Positions 6,761-14,934 of a stretch of 64,000 nucleotides of DNA are shown here, one piece after another. Each line of letters begins with the position of its first letter. The first letter of the stretch is position 1. The notes under the pieces were generated by a model. It did no database searches, was not told where the DNA came from, and worked only from the letters and a program-made list of their open reading frames with translations. The position numbers and the translations under genes are program-made. Source of the stretch: Planctomycetota bacterium (GTDB lineage Bacteria; Planctomycetota; Phycisphaerae; Phycisphaerales; UBA5793); contig JABFGK010000001.1 of NCBI GenBank assembly GCA_013112555.1, positions 620,001-684,000 on the forward strand. The letters are read 5' to 3'.

Positions 6761-7048
6761 ATGTCACTGAGCATTCGAAAACTCGTGGTCATCGTTCTGA
6801 CCGTTGGAATCGTCATTCTCGCCAACCTGTGGGCTGTGACCCATTGGCTGGATCAGGCCGGCGTGATCGAGATCGCTCGGACAGCCCGTGAACATTTCCT
6901 GACCGGGACATCTGTGGCCGTGATCACTGCTCTCCTGATCCTGCTCGTGAATCCGCGGCGTGCCAGGTCGGGCGGCTCGTGCCCAGTTTGCAGCAGCTCC
7001 CTGCCTCGCGGGGCCAAGTACTGCCCGGAGTGTGGGGGGAGGGTGTGA
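6761..7048 (+). CDS. Small membrane protein with C-terminal zinc ribbon
   Basis: A 95-residue protein; GGAAAGGA precedes the ATG. Two hydrophobic helices (about residues 8-27 and 47-64) are followed by a basic stretch NPRRARSGG and a zinc ribbon with two Cys pairs, CPVC and CPEC (about residues 74-92). The topology is probably two transmembrane passes with the ribbon in the cytoplasm. It is a single gene between the Ubl operon and the convergent coiled-coil McrB operon, with its own promoter. Function unknown; the flanks make a defence accessory role possible, but nothing in the sequence proves it. Confidence 0.75.
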   Translation: MSLSIRKLVVIVLTVGIVILANLWAVTHWLDQAGVIEIARTAREHFLTGTSVAVITALLILLVNPRRARSGGSCPVCSSSLPRGAKYCPECGGRV

Positions 7049-7177
7049 TGGGCTGGTACGCTTTGATAATCGGTGTTATCCGAAAGGGAGCGCAGATGCC
7101 ATGATCAACGATGTACACCCCGTGTCCGTGGCTCACTGCTGACCTGATGACTGAGTACCAGCAGCCGGGTGGGCAGG

Positions 7178-9805
7178 TCAGTCGAAGAGGAGCAGAATGC
7201 CAGTGCCACGACGATCAATGTAGTCAACGATGATCTCGGTCACGGCGGGAAGATCAACAAAACCACCATGGCATTCTATTCTGCCTGATTTCATCCCTTT
7301 GGCAGCCTTCATCAGGAAGGACTTCATCTCGACCGCCGGCTCTTCATCGGGCGGAAGAAATGTCTCGTCGTATCTTCGCCGCCTCAGGATGTATGCGAGG
7401 CACAGGGCTGCATGACGATATCGGATCTTGGCTGCCTTCATATCATTGATCTGCTGGACCGCGATCTTGAAGCAATGGCCTATTAGGTTAAGGCAGAGAT
7501 CCGAGTCGATATCCCTCGCGGCATCTGGCCGGTACATCAGCATTCGGCATAGAGCTCTCATCCAGTCACTTGGTCTGCTGGGTCTGCCAGACCGAAAGTT
7601 CTTCTCCATAGACTGCGCGAACAACGCAATATCTCCAGGATCACGGAGACAATTGCCGTAAGCAATGAGTAAGGCTTGCAACTCTTCCGAATCGGATTGT
7701 GCCAAGCGTCGGAGCTTGGCCTTGAGAATGTCCACGAGATTTGCTGTGCTAGCACTCGTATAGCCGAGTACACGGTAGACATCCGGCGGCAGGGCTCGCG
7801 CGGCAGTGAGTGCGAGTGACTCATCCAGCTTGTCCAGAAGGGATCGCGCCAACTGCTGCCCAGGGACTGCGGGTGCAAGCTGGCCGTCGCTATCGAATGC
7901 AGTCGCATGAACGGTACGCTTGGCATGTGCGAGCTCCTTATCCGATTCTCGTAGAGCGTCGCGCAGCGACGCCAGCGTCTTCTGTCCAATACGATTTCCA
8001 CGCTCGAGCTGACGCAGGGCCTCATTGGCAATATCGCAGGTCCGTTTCTGTTGATAGCTGCCTAACCAGCACTCACGACTAGCAAGACGTTGCTCCAGAC
8101 GAGGATTTGTCCGTGGCTCCTCATCCTCTACTTCCTTGCGGGTCTTTCCAGTGTCCACAGCTCGCTCCCATTGGAGGTATACGCGCTCTCCTCGCAATGC
8201 TGCACGATCTACAGGAATGACCTCTACTCTTGGGTTGCCCTGCGCTGCCACTATCTCAATTTTTAGACCGACCTCAACGTCGCTATCGAGGGCGGAACGG
8301 AAGTCTTTTGATACTTGGCGGACCGTTGGATATCCCTCCTGCCCGACCTTAAGAGTAAGGCGCCGCTCCTCGGCTTGAACCTTGAGCTTTAGGTCAGGCG
8401 GTTCGAATCTGCAGCGCCTTCCGCCCAGTACATATTTCTTCACCTGCTCAATTAGATTCAGCCAGTACGGCTCTCCCTGCCGCTGTACGAGCGTCTCTAT
8501 CTCTGGCAGACTATCCAGGTAGGTGGGTTGTCCTGCGATGTGGCGGCTGAGGAAAGTTGCCGCACCCTCTGCGTGCAAAGCGCCAGCCACATCAGCCGGC
8601 CCTTCTCGCAATACTGGTCGGACTGCGGTGCCGACTCCTTCAGCAAGACCTGTGAGCAGTGATTCGATCAGTGGGGAAGATTCCTCGTTAGGTCGAGCAA
8701 ACTCACCGGTCAGCACGATACCTCGTAGGAATTCGTGACTGACGAGCTTCCGTACCTCGTAGATCCACTCACGAACCGAAAAACCGTGTGGCAACGCAAG
8801 CTCTGGTCGTCGAAGAAGGCCGTTACCGCCGGTTGCGCCATGCCGTATCGATGCAAGCCTCCCAACTGGCTTCTGGCTGTGGCGTCCGGCCTGTTCAAAG
8901 TTGAGTTCAGGCGAAGCGTTCGGAGCTAGGCTTTCCGAGCGTTGTTCTCTGAAAGACAAATCCAGCTCTGCGAGATCGTCGCGGAGGAATGGTGTGCCCC
9001 ACATCGTCCTCCACCCCTCTAACGAAGTGACACCCATTCCCACGGCCTGCTCGACTGCGAGAAGCCCCACTTCACGGAGGCTTCGAATTCGAGGGCGGCT
9101 TCGGGCTGGCAGCAGCCACGTACATTGCTGGTGCCGCTGAGGGACAATCTCTAGAACATCCGCTTCAAATACATCGAGTCCAAGGTGAACGCACAGGATT
9201 TGACCTATCGACTCTTCATGTCGCTGGGGGAGTGACCGGAGCTGGTCGCCGTATAGTGAGAGCCATTTCAGCGCTGCCGCGACGGGCCGCCAGAGGAGGA
9301 GCGGCGACACACCGCACAGTCGAAGATGTCGTAGTAATCTGTCCTGTCCGTCAAGATCGAGCGTATTAGGGATGACGAGTGCCGTGTTAGGTTTTAACCG
9401 TCCCATCGGTCCGATGCTTGCTGCAGCGATAGTTGCAAGGGCCTCGGCAGGATCACCAAGAACATCTCGCCTTTCCCGTCTTCTCGAATCTCTGGTTGGC
9501 AACCTCCACCGCCAGTGAGAGTCGGTCTGCTCAAGTAGCAGCCAAGCGACAGCTGCAGGCAATCTGGCGGACCCCTGTTTTGCGCTCACTTGAGCCTCTG
9601 GAGGCCATCTCATTCCGAGTCCTTGTGGATCGAGGTGATCAAACGATGCGGCTTCCATCCGCTCGCCACGGACCATCGGAAGCAATGCGGCTGGAGGGGT
9701 GGAAACGTAGCGACCGAGAGCGGCGCGACCGTCTTCAGAGACGGCGACATCCGCCGCGCCAATCGCAATGCCGTGGGCAGTCTCACGTGCGGTCGAGTTA
9801 GTCAT
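7178..9805 (-). CDS. Hsp70/actin-fold ATPase-like protein, last gene of the CoCoNuT-like operon
   Basis: About 875 residues. The ATG at 9805 is preferred over an in-frame TTG six bases earlier because GGAG lies eight bases before it. The first part resembles the nucleotide-binding domain of Hsp70: GIAIGAADVAV stands where DnaK has GIDLGTT, the segment ALVIPNTLDLDGQDRLLRHL followed by RPVAAALK resembles the DnaK sequence leading to EPTAAAL, VHLGLDVFEADVLEI matches the phosphate-2 strand, and GIVLTGEF the adenosine loop. Several catalytic positions are degenerate, so ATP hydrolysis is uncertain. The C-terminal 400 residues are helical. I recall Hsp70-like partners in CoCoNuT-type systems. Gap to the upstream DUF2357 gene is 25 bases. 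Confidence 0.72.
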   Translation of the reverse strand: MTNSTARETAHGIAIGAADVAVSEDGRAALGRYVSTPPAALLPMVRGERMEAASFDHLDPQGLGMRWPPEAQVSAKQGSARLPAAVAWLLLEQTDSHWRWRLPTRDSRRRERRDVLGDPAEALATIAAASIGPMGRLKPNTALVIPNTLDLDGQDRLLRHLRLCGVSPLLLWRPVAAALKWLSLYGDQLRSLPQRHEESIGQILCVHLGLDVFEADVLEIVPQRHQQCTWLLPARSRPRIRSLREVGLLAVEQAVGMGVTSLEGWRTMWGTPFLRDDLAELDLSFREQRSESLAPNASPELNFEQAGRHSQKPVGRLASIRHGATGGNGLLRRPELALPHGFSVREWIYEVRKLVSHEFLRGIVLTGEFARPNEESSPLIESLLTGLAEGVGTAVRPVLREGPADVAGALHAEGAATFLSRHIAGQPTYLDSLPEIETLVQRQGEPYWLNLIEQVKKYVLGGRRCRFEPPDLKLKVQAEERRLTLKVGQEGYPTVRQVSKDFRSALDSDVEVGLKIEIVAAQGNPRVEVIPVDRAALRGERVYLQWERAVDTGKTRKEVEDEEPRTNPRLEQRLASRECWLGSYQQKRTCDIANEALRQLERGNRIGQKTLASLRDALRESDKELAHAKRTVHATAFDSDGQLAPAVPGQQLARSLLDKLDESLALTAARALPPDVYRVLGYTSASTANLVDILKAKLRRLAQSDSEELQALLIAYGNCLRDPGDIALFAQSMEKNFRSGRPSRPSDWMRALCRMLMYRPDAARDIDSDLCLNLIGHCFKIAVQQINDMKAAKIRYRHAALCLAYILRRRRYDETFLPPDEEPAVEMKSFLMKAAKGMKSGRIECHGGFVDLPAVTEIIVDYIDRRGTGILLLFD

Positions 9806-9830
9806 GCACAAATCTCCGTGATCGGCTCCC

Positions 9831-11459
9831 TCACATTTCGAAGTGCTCTACTACGGCACCGAGATCGCATGACCGGGGCGTAGGAGGCATCGGCATCGCA
9901 ACGCCTATGCACCGCCGGCCGCCGTTCGTGCGACTCTGCCAGATCTGCGGCTCTTCATTGCCACTTCCTATTCCGAGCAGCACCGCTATTGGCAGCTCGG
10001 GTCCGATCCCGATCCGGTCGAGGTGCCCTCCCGTCTCCATGGCAAGGTACTCGGCAGCTCTTGGGTCGTGGCCCCTCTCGTATAACTCCGCGAAAACCGC
10101 TCCTAGCTGCCTGCTTCCAGCACTTGAAGCATGCGCATCGACCTCGACTAGCATGAAGTCTGCAATCGATGAGATTGTCCCGGGGGGAAGTTCCAGAATA
10201 CTGGCCGCGTTCGACAGTTCCTCTGAGCCGAGCAAATAGACAAGGCGGCCCCTACTGCCTGCGATCCACGGGCCGAGAGTGCTTTGCTCGTCTAGAAAGC
10301 TCCCGCGGTTGTGGTCTATCGTGAGGTAGAGCCGCTTGAGAATCGTGGGCTTGCTCTCAAGGGGGCTGAGGCACTCAGCCAGCGCCAGGCGGCAATGCTC
10401 AACGAAGATCCGTCGTCGCCATCGCCATGCTTCGTCGACGCCAGTCTGCTGACGACGGAGCCGCTCATACCAAAACCAGAGGGGGGCGTATCGCTCGTCA
10501 AACTGCAATACGTAGTTCGGTCGAGGGAAACCGACCGGTCGGGGAACATCGCCTATTTGCGTTGTAGTCAGCCATCGAATCAACCAACGACGGAACTTGC
10601 GGATGAGTCTCACACGTGGTGATTCACGCCTTTGGCCGTGCTCTCTGAGGTAGCCAGTGCACTCTCTCACAGCCCGTTCCAGAAAATCGCGAATCACGCG
10701 ATTCTCGGGTGTATCGGTCGTTTCGATGCGTTGAACGGCGAGCACTTTCCGTTCCGGTCCTGCCTTCTCTAGAAGTGTCCTTCCCGGCCGCCTGATCAGC
10801 CACCTGATGCAGGCATCGTCCATCTGCTGAACGCGATCAAATCTGGACGCCTCCCGAACTCTCCTGAGTGCGCGGCGAGGGCGTTCACAGACGCTCTGAA
10901 GGAGCGGAGCGCACGTTTCGGCGATTCTCACAATGATCCTAAGTGGTCCCTCTTCGTCATCCGCCCGCCAATAGACCTTGCGCGCATAACGCCAGTCTGA
11001 ACGCGTGAGCCCATTCAACCTTCGCGCTTGACTTATAGCTCCTCCGCTGGTCGGGAAGAGCAGTTCATTGCATCGCTCAATATGGAATGCGAGTAACCGC
11101 TCAACGTCGTCGGCTAACTCATTTGCGTCTGAACTCTTCTCTACATCCTCCGGGCTCGCCTTGTCCTTTCGGCGCGAGAGTGTTGACGTGGCCAAAGCGA
11201 GCTCAATATGCCGTAGCGGGCACCCATCATTGTCGTATAACTCAATGACTTCACGATCGGTCTTCAGCTCATCGCTTGCAAGGGCAGGGAGCTCGAATAC
11301 CGCGTCACGCTCTGACACTGACCGCCTGGGAAGATCTGTCTGATTCCGTCGTAGCCGTGCTCGAGCGACGCTGTATGGCACCCAGAGCATGAGGCGTCCC
11401 GTCGGCCCACCCGCGACGCGAACCTCGGACGAGTTGTCGTTGGCTTCCTCATCATTCAT
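9831..11459 (-). CDS. DUF2357 / McrC-like protein
   Basis: 542 residues, starting at an ATG that overlaps the stop of the McrB-like gene (ATGA). The motif DTPENRVIRDFLE in the middle and PNYVLQFDERYAPLWFWYER further on are characteristic of DUF2357/McrC-type proteins, which pair with McrB NTPases and usually end in a PD-(D/E)XK nuclease. In the C-terminal third I cannot find a convincing D...(D/E)XK pattern; IADFMLVEVDAHA is the nearest candidate and lacks the lysine. The protein may therefore be a nuclease-dead scaffold, with the cutting done by the Vsr-like domain of the operon's helicase. Predicted role: partner of the coiled-coil McrB. Confidence 0.78.
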   Translation of the reverse strand: MNDEEANDNSSEVRVAGGPTGRLMLWVPYSVARARLRRNQTDLPRRSVSERDAVFELPALASDELKTDREVIELYDNDGCPLRHIELALATSTLSRRKDKASPEDVEKSSDANELADDVERLLAFHIERCNELLFPTSGGAISQARRLNGLTRSDWRYARKVYWRADDEEGPLRIIVRIAETCAPLLQSVCERPRRALRRVREASRFDRVQQMDDACIRWLIRRPGRTLLEKAGPERKVLAVQRIETTDTPENRVIRDFLERAVRECTGYLREHGQRRESPRVRLIRKFRRWLIRWLTTTQIGDVPRPVGFPRPNYVLQFDERYAPLWFWYERLRRQQTGVDEAWRWRRRIFVEHCRLALAECLSPLESKPTILKRLYLTIDHNRGSFLDEQSTLGPWIAGSRGRLVYLLGSEELSNAASILELPPGTISSIADFMLVEVDAHASSAGSRQLGAVFAELYERGHDPRAAEYLAMETGGHLDRIGIGPELPIAVLLGIGSGNEEPQIWQSRTNGGRRCIGVAMPMPPTPRSCDLGAVVEHFEM

Positions 11460-13480
11460 GCGTCGTCCACTCGCTCGACTCCACTCCACGCAAACAGGTG
11501 GCCTGTAGAGGGACTCTGTGCTTGTTCGATCGCCAGCGCAAGGGGTTGGTCATCAAGGCTCCTAACGACTTCGGCAATGCCGTGGATGGCCTCGTCCACG
11601 CCGTCCTCGGATAAATCAAGGCCGCGTATCTTTGGCAATATTCTCTGTTCGACCTGATCCGCAAATGCTAGGCGACGACCTTCATCGCTCTGGTCTGGAT
11701 ATTGCCGAACGTACGCGAGCATCGCGTCGCGAGTGCGATAACCAAACGGCCTGCCCACGCGGGCGAGGGCTTCGTTGACCTGCAGGATCCAGACATTCAG
11801 ATCGTCTGGCAACTCACGACGGAGTCCCTCTTCGATCCACTGCTCCCAAGTTGACCTCGCAAGGAACGTCTTTGCGCGGAGCTTCGAGGGATTAGCATTG
11901 TTGTCCTCGGGAGCATCCAGCCTGCTCGGGCGGCCGAAACGGAGAATGCCGGCGCGGTCGATGACTTTGTCCGAGAGGGTCATAGTCGACTCGTCCTCAT
12001 TCATGGTTCCGACGAACATGACATTTCGATCGACAAATGTTCTTGGGGTTGTACCTTGAACTACATCGCCCACATCCAGCAACAGCGACGCTTTCGCTCG
12101 ATCACCGAGGAACTTGTGGTCGATATCTCGTCTGGTTTCCAACCGGCTAAGAAACTCCGAAAAGTAGTACTCGACTCTCGCGAGGTTCATTTCGTCAAGA
12201 AGCACGAGTAACATCCTCGGATTGAGCGGGGTGAATTTGTCCTGCTCGGTCCAATCGGTGGTGTACGGATCAAACTGAATCAGTGCACGCATCAATTCCG
12301 TTGCCTTGTATCGGTTCTCCAGGTAATTGAAGAAGCCGGTAAGGTCTTGTGGCCCGTCCCATCGCGGCTGCACAGGAACGTTTAGAAAGTGAATGCCCAT
12401 CGCCTCAGCGTATCGTCTTGGAAGAAGGCTCTTGCCAGTACCGCTGATTCCAGCTAGCACCAGTAGGGGTGTCTGATCCGCTACCTTCAGCGACGTGTGA
12501 AGTGCGCATATAACTCGCCGCGGGAACCGGAGTCGATGAGACTCCAGGTAATCCTCGACACGCTTGAGCATTTCATCTTCGTCCTCGCATTCGTTCGCAG
12601 GTGCGAGTTCCGAACCGTCAAACACAGGTTCTAGCAGCTCATTGAGCGCCTCGTCTGCCGTCGCGATGTGCTTGTCCCTGATTCTCGCTTCCGCACGCAT
12701 TTCATCGAGCCAGCTCGACATGCTATCTACCTGCGTTTGGAGGGCTGAGCAACTCGACTTCAAGCTCGCTTCCTTCGTGTCATATTTCTCGATGTCCGAG
12801 GCGAGCGACTTCACCTTTGCCTGGAGATCCTTCCGCTCTTGCTTCATCTGGTTCAATCGGCCTTCAAGCTCAGCGCTCTCGCTTCTGGCGCGAGCCGCTT
12901 TCTCCTGCGCGCCACGCCGGCTCTCTTCAACTTTCTGCAGCGCCTTCTGGGTTTTCCGCAGATCGTCCTCCGTGGTTCTCAGCCGCTGAGCCGCTTGAAC
13001 TATCTGTTGCGCGAGGTCGTTCTCCTTCTTCGTTGCATCCGCGATCTGTGACTGCCTCTGTTCGAGATCAAATTCTGCTTCCTTCTTCGAGCGAACTGTC
13101 ACGTCCAGCTTTTCGCTCGCCTCCGCTAGCTTCCTGATTGTCTCTTCATACTCGACGCGGTGCTGTTCTAGCTGCGCTTGCTCAGCACGCATCTCCTCGA
13201 CCTCCTGCCGGTGTTGATCGAGCCAGGCACGTTCCCTTTGCGCCTCGTCGAGTGTATCGCGGCCGGCGAACAACTCCTCCTGCAGGGCGTCTCGTTCTCG
13301 CTGGAGATCGGTGACCTTGTCCTGGAGATCCTCGTACCGTACGGCTAGTGGTAAACGTCTTCGGAGTCGTTCGTACTCACGGCACGCCATGTGCGACCAC
13401 ACATATGCGATCAGCGCAGCCAGCGGAAGCACCACGGTGGAGATTACGCCGACAAGATAGGGATAAAGCAGATTCGGCAT
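11456..13480 (-). CDS. Membrane-anchored coiled-coil McrB-like AAA+ NTPase
   Basis: About 674 residues. The ATG at 13480 has GGAGG six bases upstream and follows the previous stop by two bases; an overlapping TTG at 13486 is the alternative. A hydrophobic segment (about residues 6-28) is followed by a heptad-rich coiled coil to about residue 290, then the NTPase: GISGTGKS (Walker A), LLVLLDEMNLARVEYYF (Walker B) and VGTMNEDESTMTLSDKVIDR, the McrB-type sensor loop that follows MN. McrB proteins use GTP to drive DNA translocation and activate McrC. Coiled-coil McrB fusions define the CoCoNuT class (Bell, Koonin and colleagues). The membrane anchor would place the complex at the inner membrane. 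Confidence 0.85.
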   Translation of the reverse strand: MPNLLYPYLVGVISTVVLPLAALIAYVWSHMACREYERLRRRLPLAVRYEDLQDKVTDLQRERDALQEELFAGRDTLDEAQRERAWLDQHRQEVEEMRAEQAQLEQHRVEYEETIRKLAEASEKLDVTVRSKKEAEFDLEQRQSQIADATKKENDLAQQIVQAAQRLRTTEDDLRKTQKALQKVEESRRGAQEKAARARSESAELEGRLNQMKQERKDLQAKVKSLASDIEKYDTKEASLKSSCSALQTQVDSMSSWLDEMRAEARIRDKHIATADEALNELLEPVFDGSELAPANECEDEDEMLKRVEDYLESHRLRFPRRVICALHTSLKVADQTPLLVLAGISGTGKSLLPRRYAEAMGIHFLNVPVQPRWDGPQDLTGFFNYLENRYKATELMRALIQFDPYTTDWTEQDKFTPLNPRMLLVLLDEMNLARVEYYFSEFLSRLETRRDIDHKFLGDRAKASLLLDVGDVVQGTTPRTFVDRNVMFVGTMNEDESTMTLSDKVIDRAGILRFGRPSRLDAPEDNNANPSKLRAKTFLARSTWEQWIEEGLRRELPDDLNVWILQVNEALARVGRPFGYRTRDAMLAYVRQYPDQSDEGRRLAFADQVEQRILPKIRGLDLSEDGVDEAIHGIAEVVRSLDDQPLALAIEQAQSPSTGHLFAWSGVERVDDA

Positions 13481-13482
13481 GA

Positions 13483-14934
13483 TCAACCTCCATCCTCGGT
13501 AGCTACATCATCGCCCGATGCTGGTGTCTCTGCTGCTTGCTTGGTATTCAAGATACTCTGCAAGGATTTTAGTAGCGATTGGAGGGTTCCTAGTCGTTGT
13601 TCCTCTGCTATCCGAAGGTCCGAGACTCTCGTCTGCAGGCTCTTTAGCTCCTCCTCACGGGCCGCTATGGTCGTCTGGAGATCGGTCAGACGATCGGCCG
13701 CCGGCTTGGCCAGAGCAGATTCGATCTGAAGCGATTTCAGGTTATCCTGTGCTGTCGATACCTGCTCATCAAGGGTGGCTAGCGATGCGCGGCGACCGGC
13801 AAGGCGGTCATTGATGTCATCTAGAGAGGCATGTAGGGTTTGGAGTCTATTTGAAGCAGTGTTGATTTCGGTGGTGAGCTTCGCTAGTGCGGTCTGCTCT
13901 TGCGAAATCGAGTCATTCAGCGAATCTCGCGTCCCCGAGAGACCGGCGATATCCTGCTGAATCCGTATCTGTTCGTTTCTCAACTGCTCGATCTGGTCCT
14001 TCAACTGGGTGACCATCTCCTTCGCTGTAGTGGATGACGCCTGGGACTGCGCGAGTTCCTTTCGGGCCTCATCGAGCTCAGTCCGGGAACTGTCACGATC
14101 TGTATTCAGCTTCGCAATCGCATCGGTGAGCTTGTCACGCTGCTGTTGGAGCGCTGTGATTTCTGCTTCAGCAACAATGATCGCATCTTGCCGGTGCTGG
14201 AGCCGCTCCACCTGCTCACTGAGCATCCCCGCCCTGGGTGAAAGGGTACGAATCTCCTCACGCTTCGCATCGACCATGGCCGTTACTTCATTCAGTGACT
14301 CCGTCTCCTTTGCAAGTGAGTTCAGAGTCGCGTCGAGATTTGCACGGGTTCCAGATAGCGAATCGACCGAGTTCTTGAGGTTTGCCTCCTGTGCCTGGAG
14401 CGTCGCGATGCTCTCCAAGAGCGATTTCCGATTGTCCGTTGCTTGGTCGAGCTGACTCAGTGCGGCGTCACGCTCTTGTACGGCTTCTTCCCTGGCCGCA
14501 CGAGATGCCGCTAGGGCATCCTGAGCCTGTTTGGACGCATCTCGGGAGAGTTGCTCAGCTCGTTTCGTTTCCGCCAGCTGTGTTTGCAAGGACTTCACAT
14601 CACCTTCCGCCTGGGCACGCTCCGCCTTGAGACGGGCGAGAGCATCACTCGCCTCGACTGTTTCCGTGGTGATTCGTTGGTACTCCGTCTCTGCGGATGC
14701 TAGCCGACCTCGCAGTTGGGAGTAGGCGTCGATGCTTTGCAGGCCAATAAGTTGGCCTGCAATGCCTCCAATAAGCAACAGTACCAGGCACACAAGCCCG
14801 ACCCAGAACAAGGCACCACGACTCATGGGACCACGGCGCTCATCGTGGTCAATCGAATCAGATGGTGGCAGGCTCACTCCGCTCCCCTGCATCGACGTTG
14901 GCGAAGGCCTGTTGAACTCGTTTGACGCATCCAT
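13483..14934 (-). CDS. Membrane-anchored coiled-coil protein
   Basis: 483 residues. The ATG at 14934 has GAGGGAG seven bases upstream and lies inside the 3' end of the helicase gene (77-base overlap). A short polar N-terminus (residues 1-36) is followed by one transmembrane helix, ALFWVGLVCLVLLLIGGIAG (about 41-60), and then by about 400 residues of nearly continuous heptad repeat rich in Gln, Leu, Ala and Glu. No enzymatic domain is visible. It probably oligomerises and forms a partner filament or tether for the next protein, which has the same layout of transmembrane helix plus coiled coil. Confidence 0.8.
   Translation of the reverse strand: MDASNEFNRPSPTSMQGSGVSLPPSDSIDHDERRGPMSRGALFWVGLVCLVLLLIGGIAGQLIGLQSIDAYSQLRGRLASAETEYQRITTETVEASDALARLKAERAQAEGDVKSLQTQLAETKRAEQLSRDASKQAQDALAASRAAREEAVQERDAALSQLDQATDNRKSLLESIATLQAQEANLKNSVDSLSGTRANLDATLNSLAKETESLNEVTAMVDAKREEIRTLSPRAGMLSEQVERLQHRQDAIIVAEAEITALQQQRDKLTDAIAKLNTDRDSSRTELDEARKELAQSQASSTTAKEMVTQLKDQIEQLRNEQIRIQQDIAGLSGTRDSLNDSISQEQTALAKLTTEINTASNRLQTLHASLDDINDRLAGRRASLATLDEQVSTAQDNLKSLQIESALAKPAADRLTDLQTTIAAREEELKSLQTRVSDLRIAEEQRLGTLQSLLKSLQSILNTKQAAETPASGDDVATEDGG

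Noticed and set aside
12564..14630. Long plus-strand frames opposite the coiled-coil genes
   Set aside because: Ser/Arg-rich antisense shadows caused by the skewed codon use of coiled-coil proteins; the minus-strand frames carry the Walker motifs, transmembrane helices and ribosome binding sites.
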